Below, piece after piece: positions 1 through 9,554 of a stretch of DNA of 64,000 nt. The stretch is from Montanilutibacter psychrotolerans (GTDB lineage Bacteria; Pseudomonadota; Gammaproteobacteria; Xanthomonadales; Xanthomonadaceae). The stretch covers positions 186,001-250,000 of the forward strand of contig NZ_RIBS01000001.1 in the NCBI RefSeq assembly GCF_003719825.1. Reading direction: 5' to 3'. The notes under the pieces are model-generated. The model was not told the DNA's origin. It did not search any database and saw only the letters and a program-made list of their open reading frames with translations. Numbering within the stretch: the stretch's first letter is position 1; each line of letters begins with the position of its first letter. Position numbers and translations under genes: made by a program.

Positions 1-1
1 G

Positions 2-349
2 AACCTGTTCCTGTGGAGCGGCCGCAGCTGGATCCGCAAGGGCATCGAGACCTGGTACACGCTGCTGATCGAACTGCTGTGGCCGAAGCAGCGGATCCTG
101 GAGGTGTATGCCAACGTCGCAGAATTCGGCGATGGCGTGTATGGCGCGCAGGCCGCCGCGCGCACCTTCTTCCGCAAGGACGCCGGTCGCCTGGCCCCGT
201 CCGAATCCGCGCGCATGGCTGCGGTCCTGCCCAATCCGAAACGTTACAGCGTGGCGCGCCCGGGGCCGTACGTGCTGCGCCGCGCGCGCTGGATCCAGCG
301 CCAGTCCTCACAGATCGGCGGTGCCGGCTACCTGAAAACACTCGACTGA
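2..349 (+). CDS. mtgA: Monofunctional biosynthetic peptidoglycan transglycosylase, C-terminal part
   Basis: The first 115 codons of the window are the C-terminal part of a GT51 transglycosylase, open at the left edge and ending in TGA at 347-349. MtgA polymerises lipid II into glycan strands on the periplasmic face of the inner membrane. The visible sequence has the family's late motifs, including [20 protein letters not shown], the stretch [14 protein letters not shown] and the closing [12 protein letters not shown]. The N-terminal membrane anchor and the catalytic glutamates lie upstream of the window. No transpeptidase domain follows, which separates it from class A penicillin-binding proteins. 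Internal ATGs such as the one at 104 are not true starts because homology continues to the window edge. Confidence 0.93.
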   Translation, partial: NLFLWSGRSWIRKGIETWYTLLIELLWPKQRILEVYANVAEFGDGVYGAQAAARTFFRKDAGRLAPSESARMAAVLPNPKRYSVARPGPYVLRRARWIQRQSSQIGGAGYLKTLD

Positions 350-411
350 CGCTGCTGCCCCGATTGGGTGTGGTGGCCCGGGCGGGGCGTGACGTTGGGG
401 CGGGGCTGTCG

Positions 412-440
412 TTGGGATGGCCAGGTGCAACCGCTACCAT
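412..440 (+). promoter_or_regulatory. Candidate sigma-70 promoter of the GT2 gene
   Basis: TTGGGA (412-417) and TACCAT (435-440) are separated by 17 nt. The -10 box ends 7 nt before the ATG at 448, so transcription would begin at or next to the start codon. This is inferred from spacing and consensus only. Confidence 0.4.
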
Positions 441-447
441 GCCCGCC

Positions 448-1512
448 ATGAACCAGGATTGCTTCCAGCGCCCGCCATCCGTCGGTACGTACGACCTGCT
501 GACGGTGGTGATCGCGGCGTACAACGAGGCCGAGAGCCTGCCGCTGATCCAGCCTCGCCTGACCCGCGTGCTCGACGGTCTGTCGGCGCAGGCCGGCATC
601 GACGGGCGCGTGCTGTACATCGACGATGGCAGCAGCGACGCCACGTGGACGGTGCTGCAGGCGCTCGCGGCGTCGGATGCACGCGTTTCCCTGTTGCGCC
701 TGTCGCGCAACTTCGGCAAGGAGGCGGCGCTGACGGCCGGCCTGGATCGGGTTGAACGCGGTGCGGCGCTGATCCTGGATGCCGACGGCCAGGATCCCCC
801 GGAACTCATCCCCGAGTTCGTGGCCAGGTGGCGCGAAGGCTACGACGACGTGCACGGCACACGCGTCGAGCGCGACGGCGAGGGCTGGCTCAAGCGCGGC
901 ACGGCGCACGTGTTCTACCGGATGATCGGGCGTCTTTCGAAGACGCCGATCCCCGCCGACACCGGCGACTTCCGCCTGCTGTCGCCGCGCGCGCTGGCGG
1001 CGTTACGGCAGCTGCGCGAACGCCATCGCTTCATGAAGGGGTTGTTCGGCTGGGTGGGGTACAACCGCATCGCCGTTCCGTACCACCGCGAGTCGCGCGT
1101 GGCCGGCAGCACCAAGTTCAACTTCTGGAAGCTGTGGAACTTTGCAATCGAGGGCATCACCAGCTTCTCCACCGCCCCGCTGCGACTGGCGACCTACCTG
1201 GGTCTGATGACCGCGGCGGTCGCGTTCGGCTACGCGCTGTGGATCGTCATGAAGGCCCTGCTGTGGGGCGACCGGGTTGCCGGCTGGCCGACGATGATGG
1301 CGGTGATCCTGTTCCTGGGCGGCGTGCAGCTGATCGCGCTGGGGCTGATTGGCGAGTACCTCGGACGGCTGTACTCGGAGGCCAAGCAACGCCCCCTCTA
1401 CCTGGTCGACAGCTGGCTGCCCGCTGGCGGAGTATCCTCGGACCAGGCCCAAGCCGGCGAAGGAGACAGTCATGCGTACCGTACGCCACCTGCTCGAAGG
1501 GAAAGCCCCTGA
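448..1512 (+). CDS. Family 2 glycosyltransferase, GtrB/DPM1-like, membrane-anchored
   Basis: This 354-residue protein has a cytoplasmic GT-A domain with the expected motifs: VVIAAYNEAE near residue 22, DDGSSD at 59-64 and the metal-binding DADGQDPPE at about 111-119. Two hydrophobic segments follow in the last third (around ATYLGLMTAAVAFGYALWIV and MMAVILFLGGVQLIALGLIG). This architecture is typical of enzymes that load a sugar from a nucleotide donor onto polyprenyl phosphate. No GtrA flippase or modifying transferase is adjacent, so the sugar and acceptor are unknown. ATG 439 is an in-frame alternative start; 448 is preferred because a promoter-like -10 box overlaps 439. The last 41 nt overlap the following gene. 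Confidence 0.85.
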   Translation: MNQDCFQRPPSVGTYDLLTVVIAAYNEAESLPLIQPRLTRVLDGLSAQAGIDGRVLYIDDGSSDATWTVLQALAASDARVSLLRLSRNFGKEAALTAGLDRVERGAALILDADGQDPPELIPEFVARWREGYDDVHGTRVERDGEGWLKRGTAHVFYRMIGRLSKTPIPADTGDFRLLSPRALAALRQLRERHRFMKGLFGWVGYNRIAVPYHRESRVAGSTKFNFWKLWNFAIEGITSFSTAPLRLATYLGLMTAAVAFGYALWIVMKALLWGDRVAGWPTMMAVILFLGGVQLIALGLIGEYLGRLYSEAKQRPLYLVDSWLPAGGVSSDQAQAGEGDSHAYRTPPARRESP

Positions 1513-1900
1513 CATCTTCGCGATCGGACCGGACGCGCCGGTCATCGACGCGATCCGGCTGATGGCGGAGAAACGCATTGGCGCGCTGTTGGTGATGGAG
1601 GGCGCCCGCCTGGCCGGCATCGTTTCCGAGCGCGACTACGCGCGCAAGGTGGTGCTGCAGGGCCGCTCGTCGGCCAACACCCCGGTGCGCGACATCATGA
1701 CCGTCGACGTCGTCAGCGTCAGTCCGCACGATACCGCCGACCATTGCATGCAGCTGGTCACCGAGCGCCGCTTCCGCCACCTACCGGTGGTCAGTGACGG
1801 GCAGGTGGTCGGCGTGGTGTCGATCGGCGACCTGGTCAAGGCGGTCATCGAAGACCAGCAGGTCGAACTGGCGCAGTTGCAGCGCTATATCAGCAGCTGA
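1472..1900 (+). CDS. CBS-domain pair protein
   Basis: A 142-residue soluble protein made of two CBS domains (about residues 8-60 and 72-130), with the typical strands IGALLVMEGARLAGIVSERD and FRHLPVVSDGQVVGVVSIGD. Stand-alone CBS pairs bind adenosine nucleotides or related ligands and act as sensors or partners of other proteins; the partner is not evident here. The start is supported by an AGGAG ribosome-binding site at 1461-1465. The gene starts inside the 3' end of the glycosyltransferase gene, so the two are probably co-transcribed. Convergent with the AsmA-family gene. Confidence 0.88.
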   Translation: MRTVRHLLEGKAPDIFAIGPDAPVIDAIRLMAEKRIGALLVMEGARLAGIVSERDYARKVVLQGRSSANTPVRDIMTVDVVSVSPHDTADHCMQLVTERRFRHLPVVSDGQVVGVVSIGDLVKAVIEDQQVELAQLQRYISS

Positions 1901-2003
1901 GCATCGCCAGCTGAGGTGAGCGGCGTCCGGCGCTTCCTGGACGGTAGCGCGCCGACACCAGTGACAGGATCGGCCCGCTCGCGGGAACCCTCCGTCGCGG
2001 CCA

Positions 2004-3977
2004 TCACCGGGCGTAGCGGCCGCCGCAGCCGGAATCCTCGCCAGGTCCCAGTTCGATGGTTGCCAGCAGCGCCGCCGGCGGCGCGATGTTGGCCAACGCC
2101 AGCGCCAGCGCACCGCGCAAGCCGACGCGTTTGATGTCGGGGCGGAACCTGGGCTGCTTGAAAGTGCCGTCGACCAGCAACGGTGACCGGAACGCGAACA
2201 GGCTGCGATCCTTCGGTCGAGGGCGCAGGCGCAGGTCCAGGGTTTCCTCGCGCAGGTTGATCGTGCCGTCGCCGACGATGATGGTGTCGGTGGTGTCGAA
2301 GGCCAGCGCTCGGGCGTCCATCACCCCGTCGGTCACCGAGAAATCACCGAACGCGCAACGGATGGGAACCTTGCGATCGCGCGTCACAAGGAATTTCAGC
2401 GCCTCGGCAATGTCCAGGCCGGCCAGCTCCATCAGCAGGTTGCTGATCTGGCCGCGGCCCATGCCGATGGCGACGTCTCCGTTTGCGCTGGCCAGCATCG
2501 CGGCGATCGAGTTGCCGGTGCCGGTCAATGTGATGTCCCCTCCGACCTTGCCGATCGCGTCGCGCGCCAGCTTTATTTCGGGCAGGAGCTTGGGCAGGTC
2601 CAGCCCCCGCGCACCGATCTTCGCGGTCGTGCGGATCGGCGACCGGCGGGCGTCCATGGTGATGGTCGAACGGATGTCGCCGTTGGCAACACCGAAGTTG
2701 AGCGGATCGAGCTTCAGCAGGCCCGCGTCGAGGGTGAGGTTTGCGGTCATGTCGTCGAGCGGCAACGTCGGCGAGTCGATGCGGTGTGCGCGCAGCCGCA
2801 CCTGGGCGTCCATCGCGCGCAATCGATCGAGCTTGTAGGGCGTGTCGGGCAACACCCGCGTGCGTGCCTGCTCGCGCGCGGCCAGCGCGGTGAGTTCGGG
2901 ATTACTGGTTTCGCGGCGGCCGGCCCGGGGCGCGGCGCCGACGAAACCGGCCAGGTCGTCGAAATCCAGTCGCCGGGAAACCAGGTCGGCACGCAGGAAC
3001 GGGCGCGCCCCGCCCGTGGTGACGGCTGCAGTGCCGCTTATGTCGCTGTCGCCGATCTTTCCGGTGAACCGGTCGTAGTGCCAGGTGGTGCGTCCGTCGC
3101 GGATGTCGCGGGTGAGCTGGCCGTCCAGTGCATAGGGCGGCGTTGGCGGGGTGACCACGCCGATCAGGGGATAGAGGTCCTCGAGGTTGGCGCCGCTCAG
3201 CACCAGCCGCAGGTCGAAGTCGCGCAGCCGCAAGGGGTCGATCAATGTGCCGCGCGCATGCGCTCGCGTCGCGCCGGCAACCGCCACGACATCGACGTGG
3301 TACGGGCTGTCCCGGTCGCGCAGTTGCAGCGGCGATTGCGCACGGCCGCGCACGGTGAACGCGTTTGCCTGCCAGCGGCCACCGCCTTCAGCCACGATCG
3401 GTGGTGAGGAGTCGCGCTGTCCCGGTTGTTGGCTGCGTATGCCGATCCTGAGGTCGGTCCGTTGCGCGGTGTCCCGGTATTCCAGCTGGCCGTCGTCGAT
3501 CCAGACGTGGCGGAACTGCGGCTGCATGCCGCCGGGCTTTCCGAATTTCCAGTTGCCGGCGCGTTGCGGCCCCACTTCCAGGTTGAGCCGTGCGCGCTCG
3601 AGGCGGATCTCGGGGATGCGCACATTGCGGCGCAGCAGTGGCCACAGCTCGACGTCGAACTCCACGCGATCGGCGCTGGCCATCGTCGGTTGCTTCGACC
3701 AGGCCGCGTTGCCGAACCGCACGTGCCCGGCGCGGACGGTGGGCACCCAGCCGAGGTCCACGTCGAGGTCGCCGCCGATTTCGAACGTGCGGCCGGTACG
3801 CGCCTGCACCTGGCGTTCGATGGGGCGCTTGAACCAGTTCCAGTCCCATAGCAGCACCAGGACGGCCAGCGCCATGGCGGCAAGCGCGCACGCGGTTGCC
3901 AGTCGATGGCGCCGGACGACGGCGAGCGCGGCCGCAGATCGGGTCTGAGGCGCCGCAGGCGAGCGCGATCGGCTCAC
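2004..3977 (-). CDS. AsmA-family inner-membrane protein
   Basis: A 657-residue protein with an N-terminal signal anchor (about residues 29-46) followed by the characteristic start of AsmA proteins (LWDWNWFKRPIERQVQARTG, then GGDLDVDLGW). The rest is a long beta-rich periplasmic repeat with a C-terminal AsmA_2-like part. AsmA relatives are thought to form bridges that influence phospholipid and LPS transfer to the outer membrane. The chosen start is GTG; an ATG at codon 36 would remove half of the anchor and is less likely. No strong ribosome-binding site precedes it, so the exact N-terminus is uncertain. About 150 nt separate it from the hemolysin III-family gene upstream. Confidence 0.85.
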   Translation of the reverse strand: MSRSRSPAAPQTRSAAALAVVRRHRLATACALAAMALAVLVLLWDWNWFKRPIERQVQARTGRTFEIGGDLDVDLGWVPTVRAGHVRFGNAAWSKQPTMASADRVEFDVELWPLLRRNVRIPEIRLERARLNLEVGPQRAGNWKFGKPGGMQPQFRHVWIDDGQLEYRDTAQRTDLRIGIRSQQPGQRDSSPPIVAEGGGRWQANAFTVRGRAQSPLQLRDRDSPYHVDVVAVAGATRAHARGTLIDPLRLRDFDLRLVLSGANLEDLYPLIGVVTPPTPPYALDGQLTRDIRDGRTTWHYDRFTGKIGDSDISGTAAVTTGGARPFLRADLVSRRLDFDDLAGFVGAAPRAGRRETSNPELTALAAREQARTRVLPDTPYKLDRLRAMDAQVRLRAHRIDSPTLPLDDMTANLTLDAGLLKLDPLNFGVANGDIRSTITMDARRSPIRTTAKIGARGLDLPKLLPEIKLARDAIGKVGGDITLTGTGNSIAAMLASANGDVAIGMGRGQISNLLMELAGLDIAEALKFLVTRDRKVPIRCAFGDFSVTDGVMDARALAFDTTDTIIVGDGTINLREETLDLRLRPRPKDRSLFAFRSPLLVDGTFKQPRFRPDIKRVGLRGALALALANIAPPAALLATIELGPGEDSGCGGRYAR

Positions 3978-4129
3978 GACGGAGCCTGATCAGGCGGTTC
4001 AGCGCAGGGTGGCGCCGACAGCGTCGGCCATGGGGGAGTGCACACCGGTCGTCTCCAGCAGGTTTCGCCCCACGATCAGCAGGGGGCGGTCAAGCCGGGG
4101 TGAACCTGTTGTGCGACGTTCAGTGCCCG

Positions 4130-4837
4130 CTACGCGGGCATCAACACCTGCGCGGTCACCGAGACGAAATGGCAGACGCTGCCGGCGATCACGAACAGGT
4201 GCCAGATCGCGTGCGAGTACCGCAGCGACGGGCGATGGTAGAACACGGTACCCAAGGTGTAGCTCAGGCCACCGGCGAACAGCCAGCCGATGGTCCAGGT
4301 GTCCAGTGCGCCCAGCATCGGCTTGATCGCGACGATCACCAGCCAGCCCATCGCGATGTAGATCAGCGTCGACAGGCGTTTGAACCGACCGGTGTAGAAC
4401 AGCTTGAACACCACGCCGGCGAACGCCAGCGTCCAGATCGCCGCGAACAGGCCCCAGCCCCACGGCCCGCGCAATCCGATCAAGGTGAAGGGGGTGTAGG
4501 TGCCGGCGATCAGCAGGTAGATCGCGCAGTGGTCGAACACCTTGAGCCGGCCCTTCGCGACCGGATGCTGGATCGCGTGGTACAGCGTGGACGCCAGGTA
4601 CAGCACGAACAGGCATATCCCGAACACGACCGCGCCGATCAACTGCCAGCGATCGCCGCGCATCGCCGTCAGCGCGATCAGCACCGCGCCGCCGCACAGC
4701 GCCGCGGTTGCGCCCAAGCCGTGGGTGAGGGCGTTGACGAATTCCTCGCGTGCGTGCTCGATCGAGTCGGCCACGGGATGGCCCGACGCGCTGGAGGAGG
4801 CGGGAGGGGCGGCTCGATCGGGGGGGGAGTCGTTCAT
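4130..4837 (-). CDS. Hemolysin III (HlyIII/YqfA, PAQR-like) membrane protein
   Basis: A 235-residue polytopic protein with seven predicted membrane spans. It carries the conserved PAQR-like metal-site motifs: ASTLYHAIQHP after the second span, VFDHCAIYLLIAGTYTPF, and SHAIWHLFVIAGSVCHF near the end. The family is named for a Bacillus hemolysin, but members in Gram-negative bacteria are implicated in membrane lipid or fatty-acid homeostasis, so a toxin role should not be assumed. An in-frame upstream extension to 4912 was rejected because the ATG at 4837 starts just before the conserved region and lies 9 nt after a TATGAT box. Confidence 0.85.
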   Translation of the reverse strand: MNDSPPDRAAPPASSSASGHPVADSIEHAREEFVNALTHGLGATAALCGGAVLIALTAMRGDRWQLIGAVVFGICLFVLYLASTLYHAIQHPVAKGRLKVFDHCAIYLLIAGTYTPFTLIGLRGPWGWGLFAAIWTLAFAGVVFKLFYTGRFKRLSTLIYIAMGWLVIVAIKPMLGALDTWTIGWLFAGGLSYTLGTVFYHRPSLRYSHAIWHLFVIAGSVCHFVSVTAQVLMPA

Positions 4838-4846
4838 GTCCGCAGC

Positions 4847-4852
4847 ATCATA
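4847..4852 (-). promoter_or_regulatory. Candidate -10 box for the hemolysin III gene
   Basis: TATGAT on the minus strand ends 9 nt before the ATG at 4837, leaving room for at most a few leader nucleotides. No matching -35 box was seen. Confidence 0.3.
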
Positions 4853-4932
4853 GCGTTGCGTGGAGCAAAGGCTCGGCTGGGCGTGACGGCGGCCCGTGCC
4901 TATGATGCGCACAGCCCGACCGCGAACCGCGC

Positions 4933-5556
4933 ATGATCATCTCCCACCAGCACCGCTACATTTTCGCCGCCATCCCCAAGACCGGTACGCACTCGGTGCG
5001 CCAGGCCCTGCGCGAGCACCTCAGCGAGGACGACATCGAGCAGGTCGGCCTGTTCGTGAACAAGCGGTTCCCGTTCGAGGAGCTGGCTGCGATCCGGCAC
5101 GGTCACCTCAGTCTCCGACAGGTGCGGCCGCACCTGGGCGACGAGGCATTCGAGGCGTACTTCAAGTTTGCGTTCGTGCGCAATCCGTTCGATCGCTTCG
5201 TGTCGTACTGTGCCTTCATGACGCGTGCCAACGGCGCCTTCCTCGCCAATCCCAAGGCGGTGATGCGTCACATCCTGTTCGAGGCGCCGCCGCTGCAGCA
5301 CATCCTGTTCCAGCCGCAGCACACGCTGGTCACCGATGTGGACGGCACGTTGCTGGCCGACATGGTCGGTCGGGTCGAGGAGATGCAGGCGTCGTACGAC
5401 GCGATCTGCGCGCGCATCGGCATTCCATCTGCGCAACTGGGCCAGGTCAACAGCTCAAAACGCGGCAGCTACCGTGATTACTATGACCAGACCCTGATCG
5501 ACGGGGTCGCGAGCTTCTACGGGCGCGACATCGAATTGTTCGGTTACGACTTCTGA
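4933..5556 (+). CDS. Sulfotransferase family 2-like protein
   Basis: A 207-residue protein with both halves of the PAPS-binding site of the carbohydrate sulfotransferase fold: the 5'-phosphosulfate loop IPKTGTHSVRQAL (about residues 14-26) and the 3'-phosphate motif FVRNPFDRFVSY (81-92). It should transfer sulfate from PAPS to a hydroxyl group, perhaps on a surface glycan or lipid; no acceptor can be deduced. There is no signal peptide. It is divergent from the hemolysin III gene and is followed 46 nt later by a dioxygenase gene on the same strand. A TATGAT sequence at 4901-4906 is a possible -10 element. Confidence 0.8.
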   Translation: MIISHQHRYIFAAIPKTGTHSVRQALREHLSEDDIEQVGLFVNKRFPFEELAAIRHGHLSLRQVRPHLGDEAFEAYFKFAFVRNPFDRFVSYCAFMTRANGAFLANPKAVMRHILFEAPPLQHILFQPQHTLVTDVDGTLLADMVGRVEEMQASYDAICARIGIPSAQLGQVNSSKRGSYRDYYDQTLIDGVASFYGRDIELFGYDF

Positions 5557-5602
5557 ACACCCGCATCGCCAGACCACCTTCGCCAGCCTGACCACGACTG
5601 CC

Positions 5603-6199
5603 ATGAACACCCTTGCCATCCAGCCCAACCCGCGCAAGACCACGTCGGTGCGCCAGCTCGGCCAGGTCGACATCGCCCACCTGCGCGAAGCGGTGCTGGC
5701 GATCCCGGAGCCGCTGTGGGACGCGGAGAACGCCGACAAGCCGAACCGCTTCGAGGCGCTCGATCGTACCCGCCATATCGTGTTCCGCTTCGTGTCCAAC
5801 TTCCAGGACTGGCGGCAGTCGTACGACCGGCCGCTCTGGGCGCAGTGGCGGGAGCTGCTGGAGCCCGTGCTCGCGCAGGCCGTGCGGCCTTACGGCTACA
5901 CCAACGCCGCCTACCCGCGCGTCATGCTCGCGCGCATGGCGCCGGGCGGCGTGATCAAGCCGCACCGCGATGCCAACCCCGCGGCGAAGTGGCCGCACAA
6001 GATCCACGTCCCGCTGCTGACCAACGACAAGGTCACCTTCTTCGTCGATGGCGTCGGCCACCACTTTGTGGAGGGCCAGGCGGTCGAGGTCAGCAACATG
6101 GCCGTGCACGCAGTCGAGAACAACGGCGACATCGATCGCATCCACCTGATCTTCGAGTACTACGACCTGGACCAGCCGGCGCCGGACTGGGTTCGATAG
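5603..6199 (+). CDS. Aspartyl/asparaginyl beta-hydroxylase-family 2-oxoglutarate dioxygenase
   Basis: A 198-residue soluble protein with the double-stranded beta-helix core of the Asp/Asn hydroxylase family. The likely iron ligands are H121 and D123 in KPHRDANP and H169 in NMAVHAVENN, and R179 (DRIHLIFEYYD) is placed to bind 2-oxoglutarate. Such enzymes oxidise protein side chains, small amino acids or lipids; the substrate here is unknown. The gene directly follows the sulfotransferase gene, so both may modify the same product. It is convergent with the small membrane-protein gene. Confidence 0.82.
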   Translation: MNTLAIQPNPRKTTSVRQLGQVDIAHLREAVLAIPEPLWDAENADKPNRFEALDRTRHIVFRFVSNFQDWRQSYDRPLWAQWRELLEPVLAQAVRPYGYTNAAYPRVMLARMAPGGVIKPHRDANPAAKWPHKIHVPLLTNDKVTFFVDGVGHHFVEGQAVEVSNMAVHAVENNGDIDRIHLIFEYYDLDQPAPDWVR

Positions 6200-6250
6200 G
6201 GCACTTGCGGAAACGACGGCCTGCGTCGGCGCGGGCCGGGGCCGGTGGGG

Positions 6251-6559
6251 CTACCTGCGGCCTTGGCCCACCAGGAAGCCGACCAGCCCGGAGGCGATGG
6301 CGCTGACGATGCCTCCCGCCCACTTCTTGTCCTCGGCATTGCCGTTGGCGAAGGTGAGCAGGCAGCCGGCCACGATCGCCGCCACAACCGCCAGCGCAAA
6401 AAGGAACAGGCCAAAACTCATGCGTCGACGCAGTTCGGCGTCGGCGGATTCGCGCTCACGGCGCGCGGTGGCGTCTTCGGGTGACTCGTTGCTGACGCTC
6501 AGCTCGTAGTTGTGCCCACGCGCGGCCAGCTGGTCGATGTTGATCTGCGAGTCGGACAT
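6251..6559 (-). CDS. Small two-helix membrane protein of unknown function
   Basis: A 102-residue protein that I do not recognise. Residues 1-45 are polar and highly charged (RRERESADAELRRR), followed by two hydrophobic helices (FGLFLFALAVVAAIVAGCLL and the more glycine-rich GGIVSAIASGLVGFLVG) ending in GQGRR. The ATG at 6559 is preferred over a GTG four codons upstream. It lies 24 nt downstream of the ribbon-helix-helix gene on the same strand, which suggests a two-gene operon. The second helix is rich in glycine and small residues, which would allow tight helix packing or oligomerisation. Confidence 0.65.
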   Translation of the reverse strand: MSDSQINIDQLAARGHNYELSVSNESPEDATARRERESADAELRRRMSFGLFLFALAVVAAIVAGCLLTFANGNAEDKKWAGGIVSAIASGLVGFLVGQGRR

Positions 6560-6583
6560 CCGTGTCGACACTCTGGGGCGGGA

Positions 6584-6802
6584 TCAGATGCCGACGATCT
6601 CGGTCAGCAGTTTCTTGTTCTGGTCGAGGATCCCGAGGCGCTTGCGTTCGGACCGCGCCTCGGAGGCCACGTCGAACAACGCGATGGCCTTGCGCAGGAT
6701 CTCGCTCTTGGTGGTATGGCCGGCGCTGGCCAGCTGCTCCAGCTTCGAGTTCAGCTCAGGGGATACCGCCAGGCTGAGGCGGATGGTTTCCTTGTCGCTC
6801 AT
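6584..6802 (-). CDS. Ribbon-helix-helix (CopG/Arc-like) DNA-binding protein
   Basis: A 72-residue protein that begins with the beta-strand and two helices of the ribbon-helix-helix fold (IRLSLAVSPELNSKLEQLA, then TTKSEILRKAIALFDVASEA). Such proteins bind short inverted or direct repeats as dimers and usually repress their own operon. No toxin gene is recognisable beside it; the next gene encodes a small membrane protein. An inverted repeat at 6833-6853, just upstream of the start, is a plausible operator. The ATG at 6802 is chosen because the fold begins immediately after it; an upstream extension has no domain support. Confidence 0.8.
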   Translation of the reverse strand: MSDKETIRLSLAVSPELNSKLEQLASAGHTTKSEILRKAIALFDVASEARSERKRLGILDQNKKLLTEIVGI

Positions 6803-6832
6803 GGCTCGATCCCGGTGGGGTGACGCGTCGAT

Positions 6833-6853
6833 AGTGCGTGCTTTCCACGCACT
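6833..6853. promoter_or_regulatory. Inverted repeat upstream of the RHH gene (candidate operator)
   Basis: AGTGCGTG and CACGCACT form perfect 8-bp arms around a 5-nt spacer. The repeat lies 31 nt upstream of the ribbon-helix-helix start and 26 nt past the prfC stop, so it could be an operator or part of a prfC terminator. On the minus strand it lacks a T-run, which favours the operator reading. Confidence 0.5.
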
Positions 6854-6879
6854 TTTCAATGCGCAACCCCCGTTCAGGT

Positions 6880-8484
<1,605 letters not shown>

Positions 8485-8531
8485 GGTGGCGAGGCGCCGG
8501 TGGGCGCCGGGGGCAACGGGGAAGGGGCGCG

Positions 8532-8537
8532 ATTATA
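8532..8537 (-). promoter_or_regulatory. prfC: Candidate -10 box for prfC
   Basis: A perfect TATAAT on the minus strand lies 47 nt upstream of the prfC ATG in an otherwise GC-rich gap. No convincing -35 box was found at 16-18 nt. Confidence 0.45.
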
Positions 8538-8614
8538 GCCGGCTGGCCGGCACGCCCGGCCGCCGGCCCCGTCGCCACGGTGCGCGGCGTGCGCAAGGGC
8601 GCTCGCGCAGCCGC

Positions 8615-9550
8615 TCAGCCGCCGCGGCCGCCCGAGATCCGCAACGGGCCGCTGGGCCCGGTCATGCGGAACGGAATCGACTCCAGGCGCATGCCGCGGT
8701 TGATCTGCACCACGAAGTGCAGGTGCGGCGCACTGGTGAAGCCGGTATTGCCCGACAGCCCGATCTGTTGGCCGGTCTGCACGCGTTGGCCGGCGCGTAC
8801 CAGCACGCCGTCCTCCTTCAGGTGGGCGTACAAGGCCATGCTGCCGTCGTCATGGACGATCCGGATGAAGTTGGCGCGGCCGTAGTACTCCTCGCTGTCC
8901 AGCCCGGCCTTGCTGAAGTCCGACTCGACCTGCATCACGACGCCGCCGCGCGCGGCCAGGACCGGCGTGCCGATCGGTGCGGCGAAGTCGAGGGCGTAGT
9001 GGTTCTCGGTGGTGGCGTGGCTGAACCCGCCGCCAAAGCCCTGCTCGATCCGGAACTGCGCCTGTTGCAACGGCAGCACGAAATCGACCACGCGTCCCGG
9101 CGATCGCGGATCGCCCGGTACGGCGCGCACCGCCAGTTCGAAGTCGGGCGGCTGGCCGCCACCGGACCCCATGAGCTCGGCCACAAGCGCGGTGCCGCGT
9201 GCCGCGAGGGTCGCGCGAGCGGGGAGCGACGGACGGCTGGTCACGTTGCGGCGGTTGTTGAAGGACACCTCCACCTCGATCGGGCCGGACAGGCTGTTGT
9301 CCACCCAGGCCTGGTAACGGTCGCCGGCGTCGATGAGGCGCAATCGGGCAATGGCGCCCGGCTCGGCCTCCACCGGGACCACCCGGACGTCGGTCGGGCG
9401 GGCGCCGGGACTGTCGGGCACGTGATCGCCGTAATGGCTCACGCCATTGCGGTCGGTCCAGCGATAGACCTTGGCGGCATCGGCTTGGCCGGTGCTGCCC
9501 CAGCAGGCCAGCAAGGCAAGCGCCAGTACGGGAACACGATAACGGACCAT
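8615..9550 (-). CDS. M23-family metallopeptidase with N-terminal DUF4124 domain
   Basis: A 311-residue exported protein. A signal peptide (residues 1-25) is followed by a DUF4124-type segment (AAKVYRWTDRNGVSHYGDHV, about 26-45), a beta-sandwich region, and a C-terminal LytM/M23 domain. The zinc ligands are visible as H184 and D188 (NHYALDF) and H278 of PHLHF, with H276 and H243 as catalytic histidines. It should be an active periplasmic peptidoglycan endopeptidase rather than a degenerate regulator. The gene starts 4 nt after the stop codon of the phytase-like lipoprotein gene, so the two are almost certainly co-transcribed. Confidence 0.9.
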   Translation of the reverse strand: MVRYRVPVLALALLACWGSTGQADAAKVYRWTDRNGVSHYGDHVPDSPGARPTDVRVVPVEAEPGAIARLRLIDAGDRYQAWVDNSLSGPIEVEVSFNNRRNVTSRPSLPARATLAARGTALVAELMGSGGGQPPDFELAVRAVPGDPRSPGRVVDFVLPLQQAQFRIEQGFGGGFSHATTENHYALDFAAPIGTPVLAARGGVVMQVESDFSKAGLDSEEYYGRANFIRIVHDDGSMALYAHLKEDGVLVRAGQRVQTGQQIGLSGNTGFTSAPHLHFVVQINRGMRLESIPFRMTGPSGPLRISGGRGG

Positions 9551-9554
9551 GGTC

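Noticed and set aside
13-447. N-terminal extension of the GT2 frame through mtgA
   Set aside because: The first 145 codons are out of frame with the real mtgA sequence and have no similarity to glycosyltransferases.
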